Of a DNA stretch of 64,000 nt, positions 45,340-55,109 are shown piece by piece. The stretch's first letter is position 1. Each line of letters opens with the position of its first letter. A model generated the notes under the pieces. It was not told the origin of the DNA. It saw only the letters and a list, made by a program, of their open reading frames with translations, and did no database searches. The position numbers and the translations under genes are program-made. The DNA is from Dermatemys mawii (Eukaryota; Chordata; Testudines; Dermatemydidae), in the NCBI GenBank assembly GCA_007922305.1, contig ML677476.1:253675-317674 (forward strand), in the 5' to 3' direction.

Positions 45340-45815
45340 AAGAAGGTGTGAGTAACAGTAGGGGGGGAAATTAGCATGGGGAAATAGTTTTAGTTTGTGT
45401 AATGACCCATCCACTCTCAGTCTTTATTCAAGCCTAATTTAAACTATTTTCCCAAGCTTAGTTCCATCCCCTCCCCCCCCCACACTGTTACTCACACCTT
45501 CTTGTCAGCTGTTTGAAATAGGCCATCCTGATTATCACCACAAAAGTTTTTTTTTCTCCTGATAATAGCTCACCTCAATTCATTAGCCATTTAAAGTTGG
45601 TATGGCAACCATCTCCACCTTTTCATACTCTCTGTATATCTATCTATCTATCTATCTATCTTCCTGTTGTATGTTCCATTCTATGCATCTGATGAAGTGG
45701 GTTCTAGCCCACAAAAGCTTATGCCCAAATAAATTTGTTAGTCTCTAAAGTGCCACAAGTACTCCTCGTTCTTTTTGTGGACACAGACTAACCCAGCTAC
45801 TACTCTGAAACCTGT
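45340..45815. mobile_element. Rearranged Penelope-like element, coding end and 3' region in opposite orientations
   Basis: The left part (45345-45445) is antisense. Its minus-strand translation includes GLNKD, a stop, then EWMGHYTN, which I recall as the C-terminus after the GIY-YIG endonuclease of turtle-type Penelope elements. The right part (45470-45815) is sense 3' region. It has TGCATCTGATGAAGTGGGTT, a hairpin closing in GCCCAC, AAAAGCTTATGCCC, TTAGTCTCTAAAGTGCCACA and an end at CTACTACTCTGAAACCTG. The word CAAGAAGGTGTGAGTAACAG occurs near 45340-45360, and its reverse complement CTGTTACTCACACCTTCTTG at about 45484-45503. The two parts are therefore an inverted duplication around their shared boundary. 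The hammerhead-like core here has an intact CTGATGA but AAAA instead of GAAA. An (ATCT)n tract lies at 45636-45661. Penelope-like assignment is inference from remembered family sequence. Confidence 0.55.
45636..45661. repeat. (ATCT)n microsatellite
   Basis: About six tandem TATC units inside the Penelope-type 3' region. Confidence 0.95.
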
Positions 45816-47249
45816 CACAATTGAAAAGGTAAGTGCAGGGCACACAAATTATATTGTGCATTCTACAATCATTCACTATGAATGTAAACTATTTTAGTTT
45901 AGGTAGCTGAGTCAGTGTTGGATCTACACAAAGCTTGGTAACATACCAAGGCACTGTATTTTAACCCCTGCCTCTTGCGCTTTAAATGCAGCACTTTGTT
46001 ACTGGGTCTGGAGAGCAGGAACTGATTTGCAGCAGGAATTTGAGCTTCCATTAGTAGTTCCATGTTGAGTAGTGTCTTCTTTAACTCTATGGATCTTGCA
46101 ATCTCTGCTGTTAGTAAATGCTTGCTATGATGATTTATAGAGATGCTATAACATTTAAATATCAATTACGGAACTAATCATCCCAGGCCTTTGTGAATGT
46201 CAGTTAGTGTCAGCAAAAAGCAGCAGCAAACAGTTACAAAGAAAGAAACATTCTGAGATTAGTGCAATGATAAGGAGTCACTGCACAAAACAAACACTGA
46301 AGTGATGCATTTTGCTAGCAAGTTTAGACCAAATTTGAAGGCTGTATAAACACCTTACTGCACCTGGTATCAGTGGTTGGGCACTTGAGTATTATTTGTG
46401 AAATATTTGCCTTTGTGACTTTATTTTGTGTGAGTAGCTCAAGTAATACAGAAGCTGTTGCACTTGTTTGAAGAAGTGCTTTGCTGCAGGTGTGTCTTGT
46501 TTGAATTTGTAGGTGCACTACTAAAGCACTCCCAATTCGACAGAGGAATGTAATGGGGATAAGAAACCTTTGGCTAGAGTCTCAGCTTGTGTAAATCAGC
46601 CTGGTACCACTGAATGAAAGGAAGCTGTGCTGACTCACATCTATAGAGGGTCTGTTCCCCTACCTTACAGATACAGTGCAATGCACCATTGTTTCCTTAG
46701 AGCTGTATGGGATTAGGTGCTTTTCATAGTCCTGTACCTGAAAGGCAGTAGAGAGTTACCTCTCCTGGGGAGACTCTGTTGTTTCCCTCTCATGGACCTT
46801 CAGAGCTCATTTTTGAAGGAAATGTTGGGTTACCTATTGACAGTTCTGTGGATAATGGAGCAGGTGTCCAAGCAGTGCTATAGCGACAGCTGTAGAGACT
46901 ATTGGATCTTTTTCATTCAGGAAGGTGGTCAGGAGAGCAGCTGAATGTTTCCCTGTTCCTGCTGCATTAAGATTGGGGGAGTTTCCTGCTTCCTTTGCAA
47001 ATGGCCCCAGCCTCACAACTGGAGGCAGTGGCTACTATCAGAGGGATGCCCCCAAAGGATGTGCTAAGGAGAAAATGACTATTCTACACTCACCAAAGAG
47101 CTGAGCAAGCCATGGTGCTATCCACCCATCCTCCTGGAGCCCAGCAGGTGGGAAGGAAGGCCACTAGACACCACCCATCACGGGAAGACAGCAAAACCAA
47201 GGTGAAATTGGGAAGAAGGCGATAGTATGGTATGTTCCTTCCCTTTGAA
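45816..47249. other. Gene-free stretch
   Basis: No exon, RNA gene or repeat family was recognised in this 1.4-kb interval. Confidence 0.35.
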
Positions 47250-47455
47250 AGTTCTGGGACTCTGGAGGGTGGTGAAGTACTGGAATGGGTTACCTAGACA
47301 GGTGGTGGAATTGCCTTCCTTAGAGGTTTTTTTAAGGTCAGGCATATCAAAGCCCTGGCTGGGATGATTTAGTTGGGGATTGGCCCTGCTTTGAGCAGGG
47401 GGTTGGGCTAGATGACCTCCTCAGGTCCCTTCCAACCCTGATATTCTATAATTCT
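47250..47455 (+). mobile_element. CR1 LINE 3' end
   Basis: TACTGGAATGGGTTACCTAG, GGTGGTGGAATTGCCTTCCT, GGGGGTTGGGCTAGATGACC and CCTTCCAACCCTGATATTCT, ending ATAATTCTATGAG. This is the classic CR1 3' terminus, and the last block is shared with the Cry SINE tail at 54060-54088. It is 5'-truncated to about 200 bp. Confidence 0.85.
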
Positions 47456-47484
47456 ATGAGCTGCTTATCCTTCCTGATCTCCTT

Positions 47485-47620
47485 TGTTGTAAGGAGGAGC
47501 AGCACGTCTAGTCGTTAGAGCAGGAGACAGTCTTGTGGCCTGGGTTTTGGTCCCGACTCTACCACTGATTTGCTATGTGAACTCGGTTTTCTTCATCGGC
47601 AAAACTGATGATGATGATGA
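47485..47620 (-). mobile_element. MIR-like relic, antisense
   Basis: GGAGACAGTCTTGTGGCCTG and GTCCCGACTCTACCACTGAT then TTTGCTATGTGAACTCG resembles the antisense MIR 3' part. Strongly diverged. Confidence 0.4.
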
Positions 47621-48645
47621 CACTGTTCTGGCTTCCAACTAAACAATAAGTGTTTGTTTGAACTCTGGCAGTGGGTTATTTTCTTATTAACAGACAAATG
47701 AGTGGACACAGACTGGGTTATACTTTCCTTGTCTTTTCCATTTACAGTATGAACTGTTGATTTTTGAGTCAAGAAGGAAGATAATAGCAGTAGCAAGACT
47801 TAGCTGGGCATGGCACCATTTTCAGAGCTGCAGTGAAACAGTTCTATGCTCAAACCCCTAGCCAGCCTGATTCCTTTACACAAACTACTTGCAATTAATT
47901 TTGTTTCAACCCCTCACTAAACACATTAAAATCCTTTTAGGGTTAAGGCTTTTGCTGTATGCTCAGTGGCTGCATTATTAAAAAAACAAAAAAAACACCA
48001 TTATTAAGACCAGCTCAGCTATGCAGATGTTGGCAAGTTCTTGTTAAACTTTGGTATGTAATCCTGCTGACTGCAGGTCTGGTGTGTTGTTTCTATTCAA
48101 ATACCTTATATACTAATTCATTCACCCAGACAGTTGGGGCATTAGAAGGCCTGGAGTGGCTTTTAATCCTCAATATATTTATTAATTATATGAAGTTATT
48201 TCCTCTTCCCAGCATTGAAAACCACAATGAAAATCTTGCAGGAAAAAGTTTACCCATGTGGGTAAAATTAACTGAAGTCAATAAGACTCATCTGCCTTTG
48301 TACATGTTTTTCATTAGTCATTGCTACAGATGACTTATGAGTGAAATACATGGCAAATTGTTCTCCAGGAGTAAAATAGCCACTGACACCATTGTTAACA
48401 AGGATAAAAATTATACGTAGGTTTTAAAAAAAACAGCAGAGTTTATGCTAGTGCCCAAGAGCAGTTTTGCACCCATAGTCAACAGTCTTTCAAACCAATA
48501 ACAATGTTATGAAATAAGACATAAAATAGTTCTTACCCTCCTGCATGTGGCAGCCCATCAAATATTGATATATATAGCTAGTAGCCCCTATGTTCACCAC
48601 AACTGGAGTAGTGGGACATCTCACAAATATTAGAAGTTCATTCTC
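47621..48645. other. Gene-free stretch
   Basis: A frame of 124 codons (47959-48333) has no recognisable domain and starts in an A-rich tract. No repeat was identified. Confidence 0.3.
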
Positions 48646-48649
48646 GATA

Positions 48650-48905
48650 ACTCGTATCATAGGGAAAGACTTATCCCTATTTTACAGCTAGGGAATTGAG
48701 TCTCAGAGAGATTAAAACACTGATCTTGCAAACATGCATGGAAGTTACTGTGCAAATAAAGTTACTCACATGTATGAAGAGTTTGCAGGCTCAAGGCATA
48801 AGTGACTTACCCAAGGTCACACAGGGAGACTGTGGCAGAGCTCTGAATTTAACCCAGATCTTCTCAGTCCCAGTCTTGTGCTTCACCCACAGGACCAGCC
48901 TTCCA
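48650..48905 (+). mobile_element. MIR relic split by an insertion
   Basis: TATCCCTATTTTACAGCTAG and GAATTGAGTCTCAGAGAGAT, then after about 90 unrelated bases AGTGACTTACCCAAGGTCAC and TTTAACCCAGATCTTCTCAG. The MIR core is clear. The interruption (about 48717-48800) is unclassified. Confidence 0.65.
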
Positions 48906-49584
48906 CCTTCTGGCTGTCCATTAGCTGGAACTTCAGATGTTCAAAAGTGTCAAGTATTGACCCCCCAAAACAATTTGGATATAGAAATATTTTTTGTCAA
49001 AACAGCTATGTTAACTGAACCATTAAAAATTAAACATTCAAATGAACTGACCTGAACAGCAAATTAAAATATGCCCGAGGCATTGAACAGGTTTCTATTT
49101 TTTTCTTTAAATTTGTGATGGGTGATGTGACAAAAGATTCCCTAAATTTTGAATACTTAATAAATTAGTCATTGCTCAAATGCCACTTCAATCACTTTCC
49201 GGAGAACAAGCACGGCGGTGGCTCCTTTTTGCTTTTGTCCCTTAAGCTCACCTGGTCTGTGACATGGCTCAGAATAAGGGAAGACACGAAACAACTAGAA
49301 CAATAAGGGACTAAATCCTCAGCTGGTGGAAACCAGCACAGAGCTCCACTGACACCAGTGTACCTGTGCTGATTTACACCAGAAGACAATATACCTTCTG
49401 ATTAATTGAGTTAATAGGCAGTGAGCAGGGTTGGTGCCCTGTTTTCTTCTCCCTTGTCAGTTAGCCACAAACAGGTGGTGTGAGGGTTTTTTTTGTTTTC
49501 TTTTTTTACAAATTTGCTCATTATTCAGAATTGTCTGAAATGTTTGTTCAAACAAATTTTAGCCTCTGGGTTTTCTGGAACCCA
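48906..49584. other. Gene-free stretch
   Basis: Holds a foldback relic at 49313-49382 (CTCAGCTGGTGGAAACCAGC ... GCTGATTTACACCAG), otherwise nothing recognised. Confidence 0.4.
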
Positions 49585-50668
49585 GGCCGTGTCTACACTA
49601 CAAACGGAGGTCAGTGCAAGTTACGTCAGTGTACACCAGCTGGCATTTGTATATCGTTTGGGTGTGTGGATTCTTGGTCACTTGCAGGGCCAGTTCTACC
49701 TTTTTTGCTGCCCCAGCAGCTCCGGCAGTCTTCCTTGGCAGAGCTGCTGCAGGCGTGCTGCCGAAGAGGGAAGAGCGGCGGAGCAGCCACCCAGAATGAC
49801 ACCCCCAGCTGTTTGCTGCCCCTGGCACCTGCTTGCCAGGCTGGTGGCTGGAGGCGGCCCCGGTCACTTGCATCAGTGCTGCATATACTCATCAGGAGTG
49901 CTTGTGTCAATGTAAAGTGAGGTGCATCATGGGTAGGAATCCTAGTGCGTCAGTGCATCACCACCCAGCATGAGACCTTCTGGGAAATGTTCATAATGTG
50001 TTGTGGGACAGAAATGACTTGCCCAGGGATCTCTGAGAGCCAGAGCGCAAGTTCCCAGCATACAACTTTCTCCATCCTATAATGACATCCATCTACTGTA
50101 ATTTCTGTGCCTTTTTAACAAAAATTCCACGGACCTATTTGGCAATTTTCGGGGTCCATCATCTCTGACCGAAGCATGGATCTGCACAACTTTGTGCTAT
50201 TCTCACATACATTGCAAATACAGGACATGCGGTTTCCCTTTATTTGCAGACCTGCCGGAAATACCACAACTAGGACTTGAGGATGCCTTTCGAGGACAGT
50301 TTGTTGAGGGGTATAGCAAAAAAACAATTCAAGATTGTTGGAGGTGTTTGTAGACAGTTGCAAAGGTGGCGCACCACTTCTGGGCCTGAGAAATGGGCAC
50401 CCTCTGGGATGTCATTGTAAATAACTTCTGTGGCTGCAGAACTTTTGGGTGCAAAAGACCACATTCCTGGGTCTGTGTGCCAACTTCCCGCCATACCTCC
50501 AGAGCATGGATGCAAGAATGAGAGCTTCATTGACAGTGGGGAAGCAAGTGGCAATCGCATTCTGGAAACTTGTAATGCTGGATTGCTATTGGTCCATGGG
50601 AAATCATTTTGAAGCTGGAAAATCCACAGTAGGAACCATTGTTATGCAAGTGTGCAAGGCTGCATGAT
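49585..50668 (+). pseudogene. PIF/Harbinger element 5' fragment with transposase start
   Basis: Begins GGCCGTGTCTACACTAC, the same end type as the MITEs at 22645 and 36023, which suggests an autonomous relative of those MITEs. The transposase N-terminal part is recognisable at 50449-50667: LGLCANFPPYLQSMDARMRA, then VGKQVAIAFWKLVMLDCYWS, then HFEAGKSTVGTIVMQVCKA. This matches the usual VEKRVAIALWKLATPDSYRS and GVGKSTVG. The sequence stops before the first catalytic Asp, so the DDE core is absent. A hAT element interrupts the leader at 49685-49862. Inactive. Confidence 0.7.
49685..49862. mobile_element. hAT MITE with perfect 8-bp target duplication
   Basis: Flanked on both sides by GTCACTTG (49677-49684 and 49863-49870). 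The ends CAGGGCCAG and CGGGGCCGC (reverse complement of the right end) are short inverted repeats. The interior is GC-rich, unlike its neighbours, and contains several overlapping open frames on both strands that are composition artefacts. Confidence 0.75.
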
Positions 50669-51034
50669 GCTCTTCCAGGGGTACCCAGAGTTGGAAGTCA
50701 CCTCAGCTTTATCTACCCTTAGCATGAAGCAGTCTTGTCTGTAAATACTACAGCTCAGCTCCCTGAAACCAACAGCTTCTGGCCAGGCATAAGCAATGAC
50801 TTCTAGGTCCCTTGCCCCTTCTGTGAAGGCTAGTGATAGACAGACTAAACCCAGAGTCCTCAGAGCATTCTCTGTAGTATCCAGCCCTGCCACCAGAAAC
50901 TCACAGAAATTACCAGCTACGTTGTCCCCAAAGAGGCAATGTACCCACAGCTTAGGATCAGGTTCTCTATAATATCACAGCACAGAGGTACATCTATAGT
51001 GAACCAATCATATTTATTCTCAAAGGCATAGATT
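50669..51034. other. Gene-free stretch
   Basis: No transposase sequence continues here and no repeat was recognised. Confidence 0.35.
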
Positions 51035-51104
51035 TAGGAATCTCTGTCACTAGAGATTTTTAAAAGCAGCTTACACAAACACCTGTCAGGGATGGTCTAG
51101 ATGA
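51035..51104 (+). mobile_element. CR1 LINE fragment cut by a hAT element
   Basis: CTAGAGATTTTTAAAAGCAG and CACCTGTCAGGGATGGTCTA is the CR1 3' block also found at 58755-58795. It stops at the hAT end. The sequence beyond that element is antisense CR1, so the two are not one continuous copy. Confidence 0.65.
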
Positions 51105-51534
51105 GGGATCGGCAACCTTTGGCATGCGGCCCGACAGGGAAATCTGCTGGCGGACCAGGACAGTGGTGGGAAGCACATCCCTAGGCCCATGTCACTTCCC
51201 ATAGCCTCCATTAGAGGGGACGATGAACCATGGCCAATGAGAGCTGTGATCAGCTGTACCTGCAGATGCTGCAGGTAAACAAACTGCCCTGGCCCACTCA
51301 CGGATTGGCCACAGTTCACTGTCCCCTCCAATGGGGGCTATGGGAAGCGGCGTGGGCCAAGGGATGTGCTGGCTGCTGCTTTCCACAGCCCCCGTTGGCC
51401 TGGAACAGCGAACCACAGCCCGTGGGAGCTGCCATCAGCTGAACCTGCAGGCGCTGCAGGTAAACAAACTATCCCGGCCTGCCAGCAGATTTCTCTGTCA
51501 GGCCGCATGCCAAAGGTTGCTGATCCCTGCATTA
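51105..51534. mobile_element. GC-rich hAT-like element with long inverted ends
   Basis: The left end AGGGATCGGCAACCTTTGGC continues ATGCGGCC. The reverse complement of the right end reads AGGGATCAGCAACCTTTGGC and also continues ATGCGGCC. The inverted similarity extends through AAATCTGCTGGC. The interior contains tandem-like blocks with CCTGCAG and AGGTAAACAAACT. No clear 8-bp duplication was found. The end sequence resembles the hAT copy at 8966-9270. Confidence 0.65.
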
Positions 51535-52832
51535 CACCTTTCTCTGCTAGACTGAAGAGCCTAGTATAAAATATTTGTTTCCCATGTAGGTACAGATAGA
51601 CTGTGCTCAAATCAATCCTTAACCTTCTCTTTGTTAAGCAAAATAGTTAAACTTAAGGAGCTCGATCACTATAAGGCATGTTTTGTAATCCTTTAATCAT
51701 TCTCTTGACTCTTCTGTGAACCCTCTCCAAATTACTAATATTTTTCTTGGATTGTCAACCCGAGAACCTGAAAGAGCATTCCTGCAGTGGTTGCCCCAGT
51801 ACCAAATACAGAAGTAAAATAAATTCTCTCCTCTTACTCCAGAGTCCCCTGCTTATGCATCTCAGGATTGTATTAGCTCTTTTGGCTCACAGCGTCACAG
51901 TAGGAGTTTGTGGTCAGCTGATTATCCACCATGATCCCCAAAACTTTTTTCAGACTCACTGCTTCCCAAGATAGAGTCCCTCATCCTGAAAGCCTGGCCT
52001 ATGGTCTTTGTTCCTAGATGCAGACATTTACACTTAGTCATATTAAAACACATGTTGCTTGCATGTGCCCAGTTTATCAAGTGACCCAGATCACTTTGTA
52101 TCAGTGACTTGTCCTCTTTATTATTTAACACTCCCATTTGTGCTGGCTACAGACTTGATCAGTGATTATTTTGTTTTCTTACAGGTCATTTAATAAAAAC
52201 GTTAAACAGCATAAAGCCAAAAAACAATCTGTGCAGGATCACTGAAAAAATACCCACTCAATGACAATTTCTCATTTATATTTACATTTTGAGACCAGTT
52301 AGCCAATTTGTAATCCATTTGATTTGTGGCATGTAAATCTGACATTGTTCTAGCATTTTTATCACAAAGTTGTGTGGTACCAAGTCAAATACCTCACAAA
52401 AGTCTAAATATATCATGTCACCACTAATTAGAGAGGTCGTTTTACCTCTCTATTTGGCTCTGGTGTGACCAATCCTGGATTACCCTCTCAATCAAATGTT
52501 TACTCTCATACAAAAAAAAACACGTTTGATGGGATCTATTTTTGCATATAAGGCCTGTTGATTTGCATTCTTTACATTACCTTCCTTTAATTCTTTATTA
52601 ATCTAGACCCGTATCATATGCGCCATTATCTTGCTGGAGATGGATGTCAGGTCTGTAGTTACCCAGGTCATCTGCTTTAAAAAAAAAAAAAAAGAGAGTG
52701 AGTGTGTCGGGGACATTAGCTTTCTTCCATTATTCTGGAACTTCCCTAGTGCTCCCAGACTTAGTAAACACAACATGACTGGTTCAACAAATTCCTCATC
52801 CAACTTTTTTAAAACTCTTGAATAATTTTCCT
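51535..52832 (-). pseudogene. CR1 LINE ORF2 pseudogene, reverse transcriptase region
   Basis: A 1.3-kb antisense CR1. Reading the minus strand from 52832, it has LGKFQNNGRKLMSPT (usual TGxVPxDWxxAxVxPIxKK). It then has SSKIMAHMIRV (usual PGKIMERLI), the D-palm region as relics, and LGHLINWAHASNMCFNMTKC followed by KCLHLGTKTIGQAFRMRDSI (51990-52137). The final GLFSLAEKG segment lies near 51560. An A13 tract at 52680-52692 (plus strand) interrupts it. Stops and frameshifts throughout. Confidence 0.8.
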
Positions 52833-52834
52833 TT

Positions 52835-52930
52835 TTATATGTATTGCTGTACTGTCTAGGAGCCCCACTCATGGCCCAGGAGCATACTGTGCTAGGTGCT
52901 ATACAAATACAGAGCAAAAACACGGTGCTT
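52835..52930 (+). mobile_element. CORE-SINE-like fragment
   Basis: TATGTATTGCTGTACTGTCT, AGGAGCCCCACTCATGGCCC and ACTGTGCTAGGTGCTATACA match copies at 31073 and 39035. It lies immediately beside the CR1 break point. Confidence 0.5.
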
Positions 52931-53891
52931 CCCTCATGGGATTTTACGTTATGGGCATGTCAATGCAGAGAACTAATGGACAGAAAACTGGGCTGTAAAT
53001 CTATAGCACTCTAGCAGGCTGTGCTCTAAAAGCTTAGTGTGTAGTGTAGCTTAGCATAAAAGTAGTGTGTTTTGAACTATTCCTGCTTTGAGCCTTCTGC
53101 CCACTCTTTCCACCATTGAGTCAAAAAGTCATTTTTGGGGGTCAAAGATTCACTGAAAACATTCAGCTCGGTCCTGAATTTCTGAGCCTTAATTCCTGTT
53201 TGTAAAGTATCCTACGCACCTCAGATGAAAGGCTCTATAGCCATAGAAAATATTGTTTAATCAGCCCTTCTCCTGGTTTGTCTCACTCAAATACTGGTGA
53301 TGGGTTTTTCGGGAGAGGCGGCAATGAGTTCCTATGTGTGTATCAGCTTAGACTTGAACACACTCTACTTAGGTTCTCCAAGCTGTGCACTGAATATTTC
53401 TTATCCAGTCAACTGTGCTGTCAGCTCCTTCAGCGCTCTCTACAAAGCAAAAGCTCAGCAGTGGAGGTGAGGAAGGTTTGGTGGGCTACAGCTTGTGACA
53501 GCTGCCCCCAGCTCTAGGGAGATTAAATGGCCTCAAAGAGAATAAGCAATGGGCAGGGTCCCCTTCTGAAGGCAGCAAAAGTTCAAGCTCGCTCCAATAT
53601 CTCCCACTGACAGCTACAAATCACTTGATACAGAAATTTGAAATCTTGACAACCTGCAGAGGGGGAAGAAAAATCTTTAAGGATCCCTAAAACTGCCCTT
53701 GGGCAAATTCTTTTTTCATGATCATCACAATAATTAATGAAAATTCCATGGTTTTCAGAAAAAGATCCAGCTTTTAATAAACAATACCCACCTCCAGGCT
53801 GACAATTCTATTCATAATTTTTCACATCCAGTAACATCAACCAGGCTACTAAGGCGATCCTGGCAATTACATGCCCATAACTCTATGTTGT
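52931..53891. other. Gene-free stretch
   Basis: No exon or repeat was recognised. The 79-codon frame at 53278-53517 has no known domain. Confidence 0.35.
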
Positions 53892-54088
53892 GGGGAGGGA
53901 TAGCTCAGTGGTTTGAGCATTGGCCGGCTGAACCCAGCATTGTGAGCCCAATCCTTGAGGGGGACATTTAGGGATCTGGGGCAAAAATCTGTTGGATGAT
54001 TTATTTAGGAATTGGTCCTGCTTTCAGCAGGGGGTTGGACTAGATGATTTCCTGAGGACCCTTCCAACCCTGATATTCTATGATTCTA
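53892..54088 (+). mobile_element. Cry-type tRNA-derived SINE, full length
   Basis: The head GGGGAGGGATAGCTCAGTGG contains box A TAGCTCAGTGG (53901-53911). A degenerate box B GTGAGCCCAATCC lies at 53942-53954. The tRNA-unrelated body includes GGGCAAAAATCTGTTGGATG, and the tail GGACTAGATGATTTCC ... CCAACCCTGATATTCTATGA is CR1-like. This is the known arrangement of cryptodiran turtle SINEs mobilised by CR1. It inserted at the 5' side of a CR1 fragment. Confidence 0.8.
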
Positions 54089-54720
54089 CTCCAGTACCAG
54101 GCAAATTTGTTGAAACCACAGTAAAGAACAGAATTATCAGACACATAGATGAACAAAATATGTTGTGGAAAAGTCAACATGGATTTTGTAAAGGGAAATC
54201 ATGCTTCATCCATTTATTAGCCACCTTTAAGGGGGGGTCAACAAACATGAGGGCAACGGTAAGCCAGTGGATGAAGTGTACTTGGACTTTCAGAAAGCTT
54301 TGGACAAGGTCCCACACCAAAGATTGTTAAGCAATGAAAAAGTTGTAGGATAAGAGGAAGAGCCTCTTGTGGATCAGTAACTGCTTAAAAGATAGGAAAC
54401 AAAGTGTAGGAATAAATGGCCAGTTTTCAGAATTGAGAGAGGCAAATAATGTGGTCCCCCAAAGATCTGTACTGAGACCAGTGCTCTTAAGCACAGTCAT
54501 ATATGATCTGGGGAAAAGGGGTGAACAGTGAATTGGCGAAATTTGCAGACAATAGACAATTACTCAAGATAATTAAGTCCAAAGCAGACTACAAAGAGTT
54601 ACAAAAGGATTTCATAGAACTAGGTGACGGGGCAACAAGATGGCAGGTGAAACTCTGTGTTGATAAATGCAAAGTAATGCACACTGCTCATTTTAAAGCT
54701 GAGAGCTAGGGAAATAATGG
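54089..54720 (+). pseudogene. CR1 LINE ORF2 pseudogene, reverse transcriptase core
   Basis: The sense translation includes HGFCKGKSCFIHLLATF, then DFQKALDKVPHQRLL split by a frameshift near 54295. The palm motif reads LAKFADNRQLLKIIKSKADY, so the usual FADD is FADN. It ends with KLCVDKCKVMH. Stops follow (54708 onward). It lacks both the endonuclease and the 3' UTR, so it is an internal fragment directly after the SINE. Confidence 0.8.
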
Positions 54721-55089
54721 AGAAAACTATTTAATGGCCACTTTGCTGAACCTGTAAAACCAGACTTTGTCCACACTTGAATTCTCTATTGGCAACACTT
54801 TGTTCAGACCAGCGTTTAGGGAATTTCTTTGCCTGACTGGGGCAGGCTGCCACTCTCAAAAGGCCATGTCCACGGAGTTCTTCTAAAACAAAAATTACAG
54901 CTCATCTCCCAAGCATTCCTCGAGAGAACCAGAGAATCCACAACAAATCAAGTTCTCCCAAGCTATGGGAGTAACTACAAGCACCTCGCTCCATGGTCTT
55001 TCCTTCTTAAGAGGGGAAACTGCCTATATCTTGCCCGGGCTTTCCAGCATGCCTTGCCACTGAAGTTTCCAAATGCCAGTGGCCCTGGG

Positions 55090-55109
55090 ACTACATTTCC
55101 CAGAATTTC
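55090..55109 (+). promoter_or_regulatory. ZNF143/Staf-like motif
   Basis: ACTACATTTCCCAGAATTTC matches the well-known Staf/ZNF143 binding consensus (ACTACAATTCCCAGMATGC) except at a few positions. It lies in a locally GC-richer patch with no recognised gene or repeat. The match is seen in sequence and any function is inference. Confidence 0.35.

Noticed and set aside
49480..49920. Overlapping open frames of 61-146 codons on both strands
   Set aside because: They coincide with the GC-rich hAT MITE and its flanks. Long frames in several phases on both strands reflect composition, and no domain is recognisable.
53892..53965. A tRNA gene at the SINE head
   Set aside because: The head is tRNA-derived but box B is degenerate and it is fused to a SINE body and CR1-like tail.
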